Of a DNA stretch of 64,000 nt, positions 26,277-35,301 are shown piece after piece; position 1 is the first letter of the stretch; each line of letters begins with the position of its first letter. A program made the position numbers and the translations under genes. The notes beneath the pieces are model-generated. The model searched no databases and was not told the origin of the DNA. It was given only the letters and a program-made list of their open reading frames with translations. Source of the DNA: Actinoplanes aureus (GTDB taxonomy: Bacteria; Actinomycetota; Actinomycetes; Mycobacteriales; Micromonosporaceae); contig NZ_JADQTO010000012.1 in assembly GCF_015704865.1 (NCBI RefSeq), forward strand, positions 62,001 to 126,000. The letters run 5' to 3'.

Positions 26277-26701
26277 GCCGGCTCCGGCGATCGTGCGCTC
26301 ACGGCGTCCGCGTCTCCGCCGCTCGGACAGGGTGGCAGCTGTGCCCGGACGCGCTTGCCACCGTGGTGGGCCTGCACGTACCAGCGCACGGTCAGGGATT
26401 CGATCAGCACCAGCCCGAGACCGCCGGTCTCGTCCGGTTCCCGGGGGCGGGGAAGTGCCGGGGAACCGTCCGAGACCGAGACGACCACGTCGCGGTCGTG
26501 GGCCTCCAGATCCAGCGCGATGCTGCCGCCACCGTGCCGGATCGCGTTGGTGACCAGCTCACTGACCACCGCGGACACGTCGGCGGACCAGTCCGGCTCG
26601 TGCAGGCCCCAGCTCAGCAGCAGCGCGGTGACCGCACGCCGGGCCCAGCCCGGCGCCTGGAGGTCGCGGGGCAGGTCGAAATGGGCGGTCAGCGTACTCA
26701 T
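26273..26701 (-). CDS. RsbW-like anti-sigma factor ATPase/serine kinase
   Basis: A 142-residue GHKL ATPase without a dimerisation domain, as in RsbW/SpoIIAB. The N-box is VSELVTNAIRHGGGS, the G1-like stretch is VSDGSPALPRP and the G2 box is GGLGLVLIESLTVRW. It is first of the STAS pair, whose ATGA overlap shows coupled translation. It probably sequesters a sigma factor or other target; which one is not visible here. Confidence 0.9.
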   Translation of the reverse strand: MSTLTAHFDLPRDLQAPGWARRAVTALLLSWGLHEPDWSADVSAVVSELVTNAIRHGGGSIALDLEAHDRDVVVSVSDGSPALPRPREPDETGGLGLVLIESLTVRWYVQAHHGGKRVRAQLPPCPSGGDADAVSARSPEPA

Positions 26702-26804
26702 CCGGTCCGCAGGTTACGGCTTTCGGCCGGCCCCGAGTAGCACACCGTGTGCGTCACGGAAAGGTAGTGGACACGTACGGCTACCGCAGGGTAACCAACC
26801 TCGG

Positions 26805-26833
26805 TAGCCTGGCTCCTACCGACGGGTCAAGGG
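26805..26833 (+). promoter_or_regulatory. Promoter and ribosome site region of the acyl-CoA dehydrogenase gene
   Basis: TAGCCT at 26805-26810 is a plausible -10. It sits within an inverted repeat GGTAG (26803-26807) / CTACC (26816-26820), a possible operator. GGGAG near 26830 is the ribosome site for the ATG at 26843. Confidence 0.35.
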
Positions 26834-26842
26834 AGTTGAGCC

Positions 26843-28732
26843 ATGACCGCTGACGTCTCCGAGAAGCAGGCGCGCCAGACCGCCGAGGCCGCCCGCGAGT
26901 CCGAGTGGCGCAAGCCCAGTTTCGGCAAGGAGCTGTTCCTGGGCCGCTTCCGGCTCGATCTGATCGATCCGCCACCGGAGTCCGGCCCTACGCCGGACGC
27001 CGACGAGTACCTCGCCAAGCTGGACGCCTACCTGCGCAACGAGGTCGACGGCGCGCTGATCGAGCGGGAGGCCCGCATCCCGGACGAGGTCTTCCACGGC
27101 CTGGCGAAACTCGGCGCCTTCGGCATGAAGATCGACAAGGACTACGGCGGGCTCGGCCTGTCCAACCTGCACTACTGCAAGGCGCTGACCCTGATCGGCT
27201 CGGTGAACGCGGCCACCGCCGCCCTGCTCTCGGCGCACCAGTCGATCGGCGTGCCGCAACCGCTGAAACTCTTCGGCACCCCGGAGCAGAAGAAGGCTTT
27301 CCTGCCGCGGGTCGCGAAGGGCGAGGTGTCCGCGTTCCTGCTCACCGAGCCGGACGTCGGCTCGGACCCGGCCCGGCTCGGCACCACCGCCGAACCGGTC
27401 GAGGGCGGCTTCCGGCTCAACGGGGTGAAGCTGTGGGCCACCAACGGCACCGTCGCCACCCTGCTCGTCGTGATGGCCCGGGTGCCGGACCGGGGGATCA
27501 CCGCGTTCGTGGTCGAGGGTGACTCCGAGGGGATCACGGTGGAGCGGCGCAACGCGTTCCTCGGCCTGCGCGGCCTGGAGAACAGCGTGACCCGCTTCCA
27601 CGACGTCTTCGTGCCCGAGGAGAACGTCATTGGCGGCCTCGGCAAGGGCCTGCGGATCGCGCTGACCACGCTGAACACCGGCCGGCTGTCGCTGCCCGCG
27701 ATGTGCGTCGGCGCCGGGAAACGGTCCCTGGCCATCGCCCGGGAGTGGGCGGGGGAGCGGGTGCAGTGGGGCCGGCCGGTCGGCGAGCACGAGGCGGTCG
27801 CCAAGAAGATCGCCTTCATCGCCGCCACCACGTACGCGATGGAGTCCACCCTCGACCTGTGCTGCCGGATCGCCGACGACCACCGCAACGACATCCGGAT
27901 CGAGGCCGCGCTGATCAAGCTGTTCGCCAGCGAGATGGCCTACCAGGTCGCCGACGAGCTGATCCAGATCCGCGGCGGGCGCGGCTACGAGACCAGCGAC
28001 TCGCTGACCGCGCGCGGCGAGCGGCCGGCCGAGGCCGAGCAGATCCTGCGCGACCTGCGGATCAACCGGATCTTCGAGGGTTCGACCGAGATCATGCACC
28101 TGCTGATCGCCCGGGAGGCGGTCGACGCGCACCTGTCGGTGGCGGGCGACATCATCGACCCCGAGGTCGGCCTGGGCGGCAAGGCCCGCGCCGGGGCGCG
28201 GGCCGGAGCCTTCTACGCACGCTGGCTGCCGACGCTCGCGGTGGGCAAGGGCCAGAACCCGTCGGGGTACGGCGAATTCGCCCTCCTCGCCACCCACCTG
28301 AGGTACGTCGAACGCGCCTCCCGCAAGCTGGCCCGGTCGACGTTCTACGCGATGTCCCGCTGGCAGGGCAAGCTCGAACGCAAGCAGGGTTTCCTGGGCC
28401 GGATCGTCGACATCGGAGCCGAGTTGTTCGCGATGTCCGCGGTGTGCGTACGCGCCAATGCCGAGCGTGCCCACCGCCCCGAGGGAGTGCAGCTGGCCGA
28501 CCTGTTCTGCCGGCAGGCGCGCTTGCGCGCCGACGCGTTGTTCGCCGCGCTCTGGGACAACACCGACACCCTGGACGTGAAGGCGGCCAAGCGGGTGCTC
28601 GCCGGCAACTACGCCTTTCTGGAGGAGGGCGTGATCGCCCCGCCCGGCGACGCGGCGTGGGTGGCGGCGTGGCAGCCCGGACCGGCCACCGTGGCGGACG
28701 TGCGCCGCCGCATCCCGCCACCACCCGCCTAG
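26843..28732 (+). CDS. Acyl-CoA dehydrogenase family protein, long form
   Basis: FAD-dependent acyl-CoA dehydrogenase of 629 residues introducing a 2,3-double bond into acyl-CoA. The N-terminal helical domain includes GAFGMKIDKDYGGLGLSNLH, the middle beta domain AFLLTEPDVGSDPARLGTTA and VKLWATNGTVATLLVVMARV, and the C-terminal domain QIRGGRGYETSDSL with the nucleotide contact RINRIFEGSTEIMHLLIARE. It is about 230 residues longer than simple 390-residue members, with a helical C-terminal extension like very-long-chain-type enzymes. It stands alone; partner ETF genes are not in the window. Confidence 0.93.
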   Translation: MTADVSEKQARQTAEAARESEWRKPSFGKELFLGRFRLDLIDPPPESGPTPDADEYLAKLDAYLRNEVDGALIEREARIPDEVFHGLAKLGAFGMKIDKDYGGLGLSNLHYCKALTLIGSVNAATAALLSAHQSIGVPQPLKLFGTPEQKKAFLPRVAKGEVSAFLLTEPDVGSDPARLGTTAEPVEGGFRLNGVKLWATNGTVATLLVVMARVPDRGITAFVVEGDSEGITVERRNAFLGLRGLENSVTRFHDVFVPEENVIGGLGKGLRIALTTLNTGRLSLPAMCVGAGKRSLAIAREWAGERVQWGRPVGEHEAVAKKIAFIAATTYAMESTLDLCCRIADDHRNDIRIEAALIKLFASEMAYQVADELIQIRGGRGYETSDSLTARGERPAEAEQILRDLRINRIFEGSTEIMHLLIAREAVDAHLSVAGDIIDPEVGLGGKARAGARAGAFYARWLPTLAVGKGQNPSGYGEFALLATHLRYVERASRKLARSTFYAMSRWQGKLERKQGFLGRIVDIGAELFAMSAVCVRANAERAHRPEGVQLADLFCRQARLRADALFAALWDNTDTLDVKAAKRVLAGNYAFLEEGVIAPPGDAAWVAAWQPGPATVADVRRRIPPPPA

Positions 28733-28734
28733 GC

Positions 28735-29196
28735 TCAGCCGAACAGGGCGGCGAACCGCTTCAGGTACAGCGGCCAGCCCTGGTCGGTGCCGACGCCGTC
28801 GCGCACGGACTCCCAGCCGGGGCCGTGCCGGTCGAGGTTGCGGTGTTCCAGCTCGACCCGGGTCCGGCCGGGGCCGTCGGCGACGAAGCGGACCTCGACC
28901 TCGCTGGCGCTGGCCGGGTCGGTCTCCAGCTGCCAGGTGGGGCCGATGTCCCAGCTGAACACGACCCGGTGCGGCGGCTCGTACGCCAGGATCCGCGCCC
29001 ACCGGCACTCGCTGCCGTCCTCGGCCCGGTCGTAGATGTGCCCGCCGACCCGCGGCTCGAACACGGTCTCGGCGATCGGCGCGCCGAGCAGGTTGTGCTC
29101 GCGCGGCTTGAAGTCGCCGAACCGCTCGGTGAACACGGTGAACGCCTTCTCCACCGGCGCCTCGACGACGATCTGCCGCTGTACCACCTCAGTCAT
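28735..29196 (-). CDS. SRPBCC (AHSA1/START-like) domain protein
   Basis: A 153-residue protein of the AHSA1/CalC ligand-binding fold (VVEAPVEKAFTVFTERFGDF, VGGHIYDRAEDGSECRWARI, RVELEHRNLDRHG). The ATG at 29196 has GAGGAGA upstream and overlaps the stop of the ArsR gene, so the two are translationally coupled. ArsR-SRPBCC pairs are common in actinobacteria; the SRPBCC partner is thought to bind a hydrophobic small molecule. Its stop lies two bases from the convergent acyl-CoA dehydrogenase stop. Confidence 0.9.
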   Translation of the reverse strand: MTEVVQRQIVVEAPVEKAFTVFTERFGDFKPREHNLLGAPIAETVFEPRVGGHIYDRAEDGSECRWARILAYEPPHRVVFSWDIGPTWQLETDPASASEVEVRFVADGPGRTRVELEHRNLDRHGPGWESVRDGVGTDQGWPLYLKRFAALFG

Positions 29197-29501
29197 GTCT
29201 TCTCCTCGTTCTCGACGGCCGATTGATAGCCCTCCAGCGCGCGCGACCAGAAGGTGTCCAGCTGGTCGCGCAGGGCGGAGAGGCCGGCCGGGTTGAGCCG
29301 GTAGACGCGCCGGGTGCCGGTCGCCTGGTCGCTGACGAGCCCGGCCTCCTTCAGGACCTTCAGGTGCTGTGACACCGCGGGGCGGCTGATCGGCAGCACC
29401 TCGGCGAGCTCGCCGACCGCGCGGGGCCGCTCGGCCAGACACTCGACGATGGCGCGCCGGGTCGGGTCGCCCAGGGCGTCCCAAGCTTGGTAAGTGCCCA
29501 C
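29193..29501 (-). CDS. ArsR/SmtB-family transcriptional regulator
   Basis: A 102-residue winged-helix repressor: DALGDPTRRAIVECLAERPR, VGELAEVLPISRPAVSQHLK, VLKEAGLVSDQATGTRRVYR. The cysteine metal sites of SmtB/ArsR (such as ELCVCDL) are absent, so it is not a metal sensor of the classic type. It precedes an SRPBCC gene with a 4-base overlap and probably represses this two-gene operon. Confidence 0.93.
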   Translation of the reverse strand: MGTYQAWDALGDPTRRAIVECLAERPRAVGELAEVLPISRPAVSQHLKVLKEAGLVSDQATGTRRVYRLNPAGLSALRDQLDTFWSRALEGYQSAVENEEKT

Positions 29502-29612
29502 GAACGGTAAGCTATGACTTACCGACGACCTCCGTCAAGGACCTGTGCGGGTGTTGTGGAGGTTTCGTGCGGAGCGGACCGGAGCGCCGCCGGCCCTGGT
29601 GAGATCCCGGGC

Positions 29613-30380
29613 ATGGGTTTGAACGGGGTCCTCTACTCCCTCTACACGCGGCGTCTGCGCACCCAGCTCACCGGCGCTAACCTGCCCCGGCACGTCGCCA
29701 TGGTGATCGACGGCAACCGCCGGTGGGCGCGGCAGATGGGCTTCGACGATCCGCGGGTCGGCCACCGGTACGGTGCGGAGCACCTGCACGAGGTGCTCGG
29801 CTGGTGCGCCGAGTACGGCATCCGGCACGTCACGGTCTTCCTCGCCTCGGTGGACAACGTGCGCAAGCGGGACTCCGACGAGGTCGGCAACCTGATGCGG
29901 ATGATCGAGGACGTGGTCGCCGAACGCCTGCGGCAACCCGGGAGCCGGTGGCGGGTGCACCTGGCCGGCCGGCTCGACATGCTGCCGCAGTCCACCCGGC
30001 ACGCGCTGAAACTCGCCGAGGAGGAGACCAGCGGCGAGTTCCACCTGACCATCGCCATCGGCTACGACGGCCGCGACGAGATCGTCAACGCCATCCGGTC
30101 GCTGCTGGAGGAGGAGGGCCGGGCCGGCCACGGCGTCGACGACATCGCACAGCGGCTGACCGCCGACCGGCTCGCCGCGCACCTGTACACCCGCGGGCAA
30201 CCCGACCCGGACCTGGTCATCCGGACCAGCGGCGAACGCCGCATGTCCGGCTTCCTGCTGTGGCAGGCCGCCTACTCCGAGCTGCACTTCTGCGACGTCT
30301 ACTGGCCCGGCTTCCGCAAGGTCGACTTCCTGCGGGCGCTGCGCTCCTACGCCGCCCGCCACCGCCGCTACGGCGCCTGA
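29613..30380 (+). CDS. Cis-prenyltransferase (isoprenyl diphosphate synthase, UppS family)
   Basis: Cytosolic enzyme of 255 residues that elongates isoprenyl diphosphates with IPP in cis. The catalytic Asp motif is VAMVIDGNRRWARQMGF; the IPP-binding C-terminal motif is DLVIRTSGERRMSGFLLWQ with SELHFCDVYWPGFRKVDF. The ATG at 29613 is chosen because upstream residues are not family-like. Actinobacteria often carry two or three paralogues making short (C15) or long (C50-55) chains; the isolated location suggests an accessory copy rather than the essential one, which is inference. Confidence 0.93.
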   Translation: MGLNGVLYSLYTRRLRTQLTGANLPRHVAMVIDGNRRWARQMGFDDPRVGHRYGAEHLHEVLGWCAEYGIRHVTVFLASVDNVRKRDSDEVGNLMRMIEDVVAERLRQPGSRWRVHLAGRLDMLPQSTRHALKLAEEETSGEFHLTIAIGYDGRDEIVNAIRSLLEEEGRAGHGVDDIAQRLTADRLAAHLYTRGQPDPDLVIRTSGERRMSGFLLWQAAYSELHFCDVYWPGFRKVDFLRALRSYAARHRRYGA

Positions 30381-30387
30381 CGGACCG

Positions 30388-31848
30388 CTATCCGACCAGC
30401 TGGCCGGCCCAATGGCAGCGGACCACGCCCTTGCCCGCGTCCTTTGCCTGGTAGAGCGCGAGATCGGCCTGTTTCACCAGGGGCGCCGGGTCCGGTGCCG
30501 GGCCGGTCATGACGCTCGCGCCGATGCTCGCCCGCGCGACCACCGCGCCGCCGTCGATCGGGATCGGCTCGGCCAGCCGCCGCATGATCCGTTCGCCGAT
30601 CTCCTCGGCCTGGGAAGCACGTTCCAGGCCGGGCAGCAGGATCACGAACTCGTCGCCGCCGAGGCGGGCCACGGTGTCGCCGTCGCGTACGGACGAGCGC
30701 AGATGCCCGGCGACACCGGCCAGCAGGGCGTCGCCGGCCGCGTGCCCCAGGGTGTCGTTGATCGCCTTGAAGCCGTCCAGGTCGATGAGCATCACGCCGG
30801 TCAGCGCCTGCGGGCATGCCGTGCCGAGCACGGCGGCGGCGCGCTGCTGGAACGCCGCCCGGTTGACCAGGCCGGTGAGCACGTCGTGCGTGGCCTGATA
30901 CTCCAGTTTCCGGGTGAGCAGCTGGTTGGTGCGCAGGCTGAGGAACTGCCGGACCAGGACCAGCGCCGCGGTGGCCAGCAGCAGCCAGAACAGCGCCGGT
31001 GCGACGTTGCCGTTGCTCGTGTAGCTCCACGCCGACGCCGCGAAGGCCAGGCCGACCGGCACGTACGGCAGCAGCGCCCACCGGCCCTCGGCGTGATTCT
31101 CCTCGCTGAACGTCTGTGGCGGCAGCGGCGCGTGGCTGGCCAGCGCGGCCAGCAGGCCGGCGACGAGGTATCCGGCGCCGACGCCGGTGGCGTACCACGG
31201 CAGGCCCGCGCCGTCGTTGTGCACGGCGAGCAGCATCGTGGCGGCGAACGTCATCAGCGACAGCGCGAGCAGGCTCAGCGCCTGGTCACCCGAGTGGGAC
31301 AGGCTGCGGGAGAGCAGCACGAGGGCGTACGCCGCTCCGATGAGTTCCGGCAGCAGCACCAGGGTGATCAGGGGTCCCGCCTCGGCAGGCAGGGACGCGT
31401 ACGCCGGCGCGAGCACGAACTCCCAGGCGAGGAAGAACAGCGCCCCGGTCACGGTGGCCACGTCGATGAGGCGGCGCAGCGAGTTCTCCCGGCCGAGCCG
31501 TTCGGCGCTGCCGAGCAGCATCAACGCGGCCGGCGCGCACAGTGCCGCACCGACGGCGAGCCACTCGTCCACGAGTGTCTCGCTGACCAGGAAGACGTCG
31601 GCGGTGTCGACGAGACTGGACAGCACCCACAACCCGGCCGCGGCGGCGGCCAGGCCCCAGGCGATCCGCCGCCGGCCCCGGGTCTGCCGGGTCTGCCGGA
31701 CGTGCCCCACCGTTGTGACGAGCGCGATCAGTGCCAGGACCAGGTTGTCCAGCACCACCCCGGTGCGCGCGCCGAGCAGCGGCAGCAGGAGTTGCAGCAG
31801 CACGCCGGCGACGATCACCGCCGCCAGGCGTACCCGGAACCCCCGCAT
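30388..31848 (-). CDS. Membrane-bound diguanylate cyclase
   Basis: Makes cyclic di-GMP from GTP. The 486-residue protein begins with about eight to nine transmembrane helices (residues about 10-310) and a short coiled linker, followed by a GGDEF domain. The active site is GGDEF at 397-401, and a product-inhibition RxxD (RDGD, 388-391) lies exactly five residues before it. No EAL domain is present. Start ATG at 31848; GTG codons at 31851 and 31854 are alternatives. It is isolated and convergent with the prenyltransferase gene. The membrane part may sense a signal, but I recognise no named domain. Confidence 0.93.
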   Translation of the reverse strand: MRGFRVRLAAVIVAGVLLQLLLPLLGARTGVVLDNLVLALIALVTTVGHVRQTRQTRGRRRIAWGLAAAAAGLWVLSSLVDTADVFLVSETLVDEWLAVGAALCAPAALMLLGSAERLGRENSLRRLIDVATVTGALFFLAWEFVLAPAYASLPAEAGPLITLVLLPELIGAAYALVLLSRSLSHSGDQALSLLALSLMTFAATMLLAVHNDGAGLPWYATGVGAGYLVAGLLAALASHAPLPPQTFSEENHAEGRWALLPYVPVGLAFAASAWSYTSNGNVAPALFWLLLATAALVLVRQFLSLRTNQLLTRKLEYQATHDVLTGLVNRAAFQQRAAAVLGTACPQALTGVMLIDLDGFKAINDTLGHAAGDALLAGVAGHLRSSVRDGDTVARLGGDEFVILLPGLERASQAEEIGERIMRRLAEPIPIDGGAVVARASIGASVMTGPAPDPAPLVKQADLALYQAKDAGKGVVRCHWAGQLVG

Positions 31849-31970
31849 CACCACACGATTCAAGGTCGGACATATCCCGGTGGACCTGAGCGAGTGTGAC
31901 GCTGGTCCGGTCCGGTGGCGGCACCGCCGAACGCCTGAACCGGCGGCCAACCTCTGACACCCTGGAGATC

Positions 31971-32219
31971 GTGGCTGCCACCCGACCGGCACCGACCCGC
32001 GCGGACCTCGACGCCTGGTTCACCGCGCTGATCGTCGGCGTCCGGACCAGCGACGAAGCCGACAAATGGGCCTCGCAGTGGTTCGACACCGCCGTCGACG
32101 ACGACGTGGTCCGCTGGGCCCTCGGCCTGCTGCACGACCTGGACCGGCACGACGACGACCAGGTCCGCCGCTGGCGCGCCGAATACCGCACCCGCTGCGG
32201 CATGCCGGAAACCCCCTGA
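31971..32219 (+). CDS. Small acidic protein of unknown function
   Basis: An 82-residue soluble protein (RADLDAWFTALIVGVRTSDE, ADKWASQWFDTAVDDDVVRW, ALGLLHDLDRHDDDQVRRWR). The GTG at 31971 with CTGGAG just upstream is more credible than the ATG at 31896, whose first 25 residues look random. Helical, Trp- and Asp-rich; no family recognised. Divergent from the diguanylate cyclase with a 122-base gap. Confidence 0.6.
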   Translation: MAATRPAPTRADLDAWFTALIVGVRTSDEADKWASQWFDTAVDDDVVRWALGLLHDLDRHDDDQVRRWRAEYRTRCGMPETP

Positions 32220-32424
32220 CGCGGGTCAAGGTCCGCATTCGGCTTCCGCCATTTCGGGGTACGCGCTCCGATCCGTCCCCGCTCTCCCGCGCGATCCCAC
32301 CGCCCGCTCCGGGCCCCAGCGCGACCGCCGGGACCAGGCAGGTGGGCGCGCTGCAACCCGGGCGCCGCGTGGATCGTCAGGGAGGTGTGGAGAGATCCGA
32401 GGTGGGTGGGTTGCCCCGGTCGCG

Positions 32425-32430
32425 TAGGCT
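32425..32430 (+). promoter_or_regulatory. -10 box of the trypsin-like protease gene
   Basis: TAGGCT lies nine bases before the TTG start at 32440, with no ribosome site between, suggesting a leaderless or near-leaderless transcript. Confidence 0.4.
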
Positions 32431-32439
32431 GCACACCCG

Positions 32440-33417
32440 TTGAGAAAGCTATGCAGGATCGTCGTCGCTCTGGTCGCCGCGTTCCCGGTTGGCGCGGTCG
32501 TGGCCCCGGCGAGCGCTCAGGCCATCGCACACGGTGAGGGCGTCCCCGACGGGCGGTACACGTTCGCCGTGAAGATCACCGAACTCGGCATTCCCACCCC
32601 CGGCGGCGGCACCCGGGACAGCTCCTGTTCCGGCGGCCTGATCGCACCGAACTGGGTGCTCACCGCCGCACACTGCTTCCGCGACATCCGGGGCAAGCGG
32701 GTGTCGCGTACGGTCGCCGAGCAGACGATCGCCACGGTCGGCCGGGCCGACCTGTCCGGCAAGGCCGGTTTCACGGCCGACGTCGTCGAGGTGCGCCAGC
32801 ACGGCAAGGCCGACGTCGCGCTGGCCCGGCTGGACCGGGCGGTCACCGGCATCACCCCGCTGCGGCTCAATCGCCGGAAACCGGCCACCGGCCAGCGCGC
32901 CCGCCTGGTCGGGTACGGCTTCACCGACCCGGACGCGAACCGGACACCGAAACGGCTGCGCACCGGACGGTTCGAGGTCACCTCGGTCGCGGCCACCGAG
33001 ATGGGCCTGTCCGGGATCGCGCCGCGCCGCGACACCAGCCCGTGCGAGCGGGACTCCGGCGGCCCGTACTTCACCGAGGCGAAGAACGGCACGGCGGTCG
33101 TGATCGGCGTGGTCAGCCGCGGCCCGGACTGCCCGCACACCGGCCCGGACATCGCCACCCGGGTCGACGCGCTGGCGCCGTGGATCCTGTCGGTCGTCGG
33201 TGACGATCTGGCGCCACCGTCATCGCCGGCCGCAGCCGACCCGCCGTCGCGCACTCCGGGCGCCGGACCGTCCACGGCGGCGGCCGCACCGCCGCAACCG
33301 GCCGGCTGGACGCTGCCACCCGCGACGCTGGCCATCATCCCGGTGGCCGTGGGTGCGGTCGTGCTGCTGCTCGCCCGGCGCGGCCGCCGCTACCGGGGCC
33401 ACCGCAGGCAGGGCTGA
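32440..33417 (+). CDS. Trypsin-like (S1) serine protease with C-terminal membrane anchor
   Basis: Secreted, membrane-tethered protease of 325 residues. The signal peptide ends near residue 27 (PASAQA). The catalytic triad is visible: His78 in LTAAHC, Asp125 in KADVALARL and Ser206 in CERDSGGPY. A Pro/Ala/Ser-rich linker (about 250-290) leads to a helix ATLAIIPVAVGAVVLLLARR and a basic tail, so the protease faces outward and is held in the membrane. The start codon is TTG, the only one giving an intact signal peptide. No substrate is suggested by neighbours. Confidence 0.9.
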   Translation: MRKLCRIVVALVAAFPVGAVVAPASAQAIAHGEGVPDGRYTFAVKITELGIPTPGGGTRDSSCSGGLIAPNWVLTAAHCFRDIRGKRVSRTVAEQTIATVGRADLSGKAGFTADVVEVRQHGKADVALARLDRAVTGITPLRLNRRKPATGQRARLVGYGFTDPDANRTPKRLRTGRFEVTSVAATEMGLSGIAPRRDTSPCERDSGGPYFTEAKNGTAVVIGVVSRGPDCPHTGPDIATRVDALAPWILSVVGDDLAPPSSPAAADPPSRTPGAGPSTAAAAPPQPAGWTLPPATLAIIPVAVGAVVLLLARRGRRYRGHRRQG

Positions 33418-33490
33418 CCCCGTCCGCCGGCGGTCGAATTAATCCGTCAGGGATGAGGCCGGGCCGGCGCGTGGGCGCTGCACTGATGGC

Positions 33491-33910
33491 ATGTTCGACG
33501 ACAACGGTTCCTACTTCCTGGCCCTGCTGCAGTTCTTCATCTTCGTGGCATGGCTCGTCTGCCTCTTCTGGATCTTCGGCGACCTGTTCCGCAGCCGGGA
33601 CCTCGGCGGGCTCGCCAAGACACTGTGGACCCTGTTCATCATCTTCCTACCGACCCTCGGCGCCCTGGTCTACCTGATCGCCCGGGGTGGCGGCATGTCC
33701 GAGCGCGCCGCCGCCGCGCACAGCCAGTTGCAGCAGCAACAGGAGGCCTACATCCGCTCGGTGGCCGGATCGGGAGCGGCGGCGGGCCCGCGCAGCGCCA
33801 CCGACGAGATCGCCCGGGCGAAGGAACTGCTGGACTCCGGCACCATCAGCGCCGCCGAGTTCGAGCACCTGAAGGCCAAAGCCCTCGGAACGGCACCCGT
33901 CGCCGGGTGA
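33491..33910 (+). CDS. Small membrane protein with PLDc_N-like helices and SHOCT domain
   Basis: A 139-residue protein: two transmembrane helices (about residues 8-28 and 38-60, with the LAKTLWTLFIIFLPTLGALV pattern of PLDc_N proteins), a Gln-rich linker and a C-terminal SHOCT motif (IARAKELLDSGTISAAEFEH). SHOCT is a short oligomerisation motif at the ends of bacterial membrane proteins. The start ATG at 33491 lacks a strong ribosome site. Function unknown. Confidence 0.88.
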   Translation: MFDDNGSYFLALLQFFIFVAWLVCLFWIFGDLFRSRDLGGLAKTLWTLFIIFLPTLGALVYLIARGGGMSERAAAAHSQLQQQQEAYIRSVAGSGAAAGPRSATDEIARAKELLDSGTISAAEFEHLKAKALGTAPVAG

Positions 33911-34052
33911 ACTGAGCACCGGACGACCAGCCCCGCGATCGCGTCCAAAACGGTCAATGTCATGGATCCGACTCTCCGGACGCGAATTTCTGACGCACCC
34001 TGCCCCGGCTGACACCCACGATGAGGTGTTCGCCGGGGGAGGGGTGGTCGTG

Positions 34053-34994
34053 GTGGGTTTCGAACGAGCGCGGGTGGAGTCGAGCGCGGAGCGGCTCCGG
34101 GACGGCCGCCGGCGGCTCAACGGCCGCGGCACGGTGGTGCGCGGCTGGGAGCCGGCGCATCTCGAGATGGCCGAGGCGTTGCGGGAGCCGCCGGAGGACA
34201 TCGCCGGCGTGATCGCCCGTCTCAAGGTGTTGCAGCAGATCCTCGACACCCTGCCGCCGAGCCCGGGCAACAACCGGGTCGCCGCGTTCAACTCGCTGTA
34301 CCTGACGATCACCGAGCAGGTCGCCGACCACCTGCGCGGCCCGGACGTCACCGACGCCCGCTGGCTCGAGGTGCTCGACGTCGAGTTCGCCCGGCTGTAC
34401 TTCACCGCGCTGGCGTCCTGGGCCCGGCCGGACGGGGACACCCCGGACGCCTGGGAGGTGCTGTTCTGCCGCGCCCACGACGGCGAGGTGACCGCCCTCG
34501 AGGCCGCGGTGCTCGGCGTCAACGCGCACATCAACCACGACCTGGCCCTCGCCCTGGTCGCCACCTGGCGCCGGCTCGGCTATCCCGGCGACGGCCCGCA
34601 GCACCCGGACTATCTGGTCGTGAACAAGATCTTCTACAAGCACATCCCGCCGCTGCGCCGCCGGTTCGCCACCGCCTGGCAGATGCAGATCGACCGCTGC
34701 GTGGGCGACCTCGACGACTGGACCCAGCGGGTGCTGGTGCGCACCACCCGCGCGATGGCCTGGGAGCAGGCCGAACGGCTCTGGGAGCTGCAGGACGACA
34801 AGGACGACCTGGCCCGCGCCCACACGGTGATGGACCGCGTGGCGGCGATCGCGGGCGAGACCCTGCTGACCGGCGTGGGCATCGTCCGGGTGCTCTGGCT
34901 GACCGCGACCGCCGCGGTCACGAGGACCTGGCGGCGCGTGCGCCGCCGCACCAAAGCCCTGAGCCCGGCCGGCGCCGAGAGCGCCTCGTCGTAA
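34053..34994 (+). CDS. DUF5995-family protein
   Basis: A 313-residue soluble helical protein matching the DUF5995 pattern, with the diagnostic GVNAHINHDLALALVATW and an upstream LKVLQQILDTLPPSPGNNRV, AAFNSLYLTITEQVADHL. The conserved His residues of NAHINHD could bind a metal. The GTG at 34053 (or 34050) follows a GGGGGAGGGG ribosome site; the longer frame from 33957 is not credible. The C-terminus adds a hydrophobic stretch (TGVGIVRVLWLTATAAV) and a basic tail. Role unknown. Confidence 0.8.
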   Translation: MGFERARVESSAERLRDGRRRLNGRGTVVRGWEPAHLEMAEALREPPEDIAGVIARLKVLQQILDTLPPSPGNNRVAAFNSLYLTITEQVADHLRGPDVTDARWLEVLDVEFARLYFTALASWARPDGDTPDAWEVLFCRAHDGEVTALEAAVLGVNAHINHDLALALVATWRRLGYPGDGPQHPDYLVVNKIFYKHIPPLRRRFATAWQMQIDRCVGDLDDWTQRVLVRTTRAMAWEQAERLWELQDDKDDLARAHTVMDRVAAIAGETLLTGVGIVRVLWLTATAAVTRTWRRVRRRTKALSPAGAESASS

Positions 34995-35301
34995 GTCCCG
35001 GACCGGCCGGTCCACCCCGGGCGCCGTCACCGGACGGAGCGGTCCGCACCGGATCGCGGGAGCGGGCAGCCGGGCCCGGCGGTCGCGCTGAGGCCGCAAG
35101 CGGATGCTTGCTCGCGCGGTAGTCCGGGGACCCGTGGACTTCGGTTGACGGCCGTTGTCCCGTACCTCAATGGTTTCCCTGATCTGGTTCTCCGGGCACC
35201 GCCCGGACCTTTCCCCGGCTTGCGCTCGTGGCTCTGGAAACGTGCCTGGCAGGCGGGCAGCCTCGGGTTGTCCCGTTGTCGATCGCCGGAGGCGGTACGT
35301 C
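34995..35301. other. 307-bp gap upstream of the multicopper oxidase
   Basis: No gene seen. It holds a perfect seven-base hairpin TCCGGGC-ACC-GCCCGGA at 35191-35207 and, at 35288-35292, the GGAGG ribosome site used by the GTG at 35302. The reading frame of the oxidase continues open to 35155 but encodes nothing family-like. Confidence 0.5.

Noticed and set aside
29514..29612. Upstream extension of the cis-prenyltransferase
   Set aside because: The 33 extra residues are not family-like and overlap the ArsR promoter region; the ATG at 29613 fits the family start.
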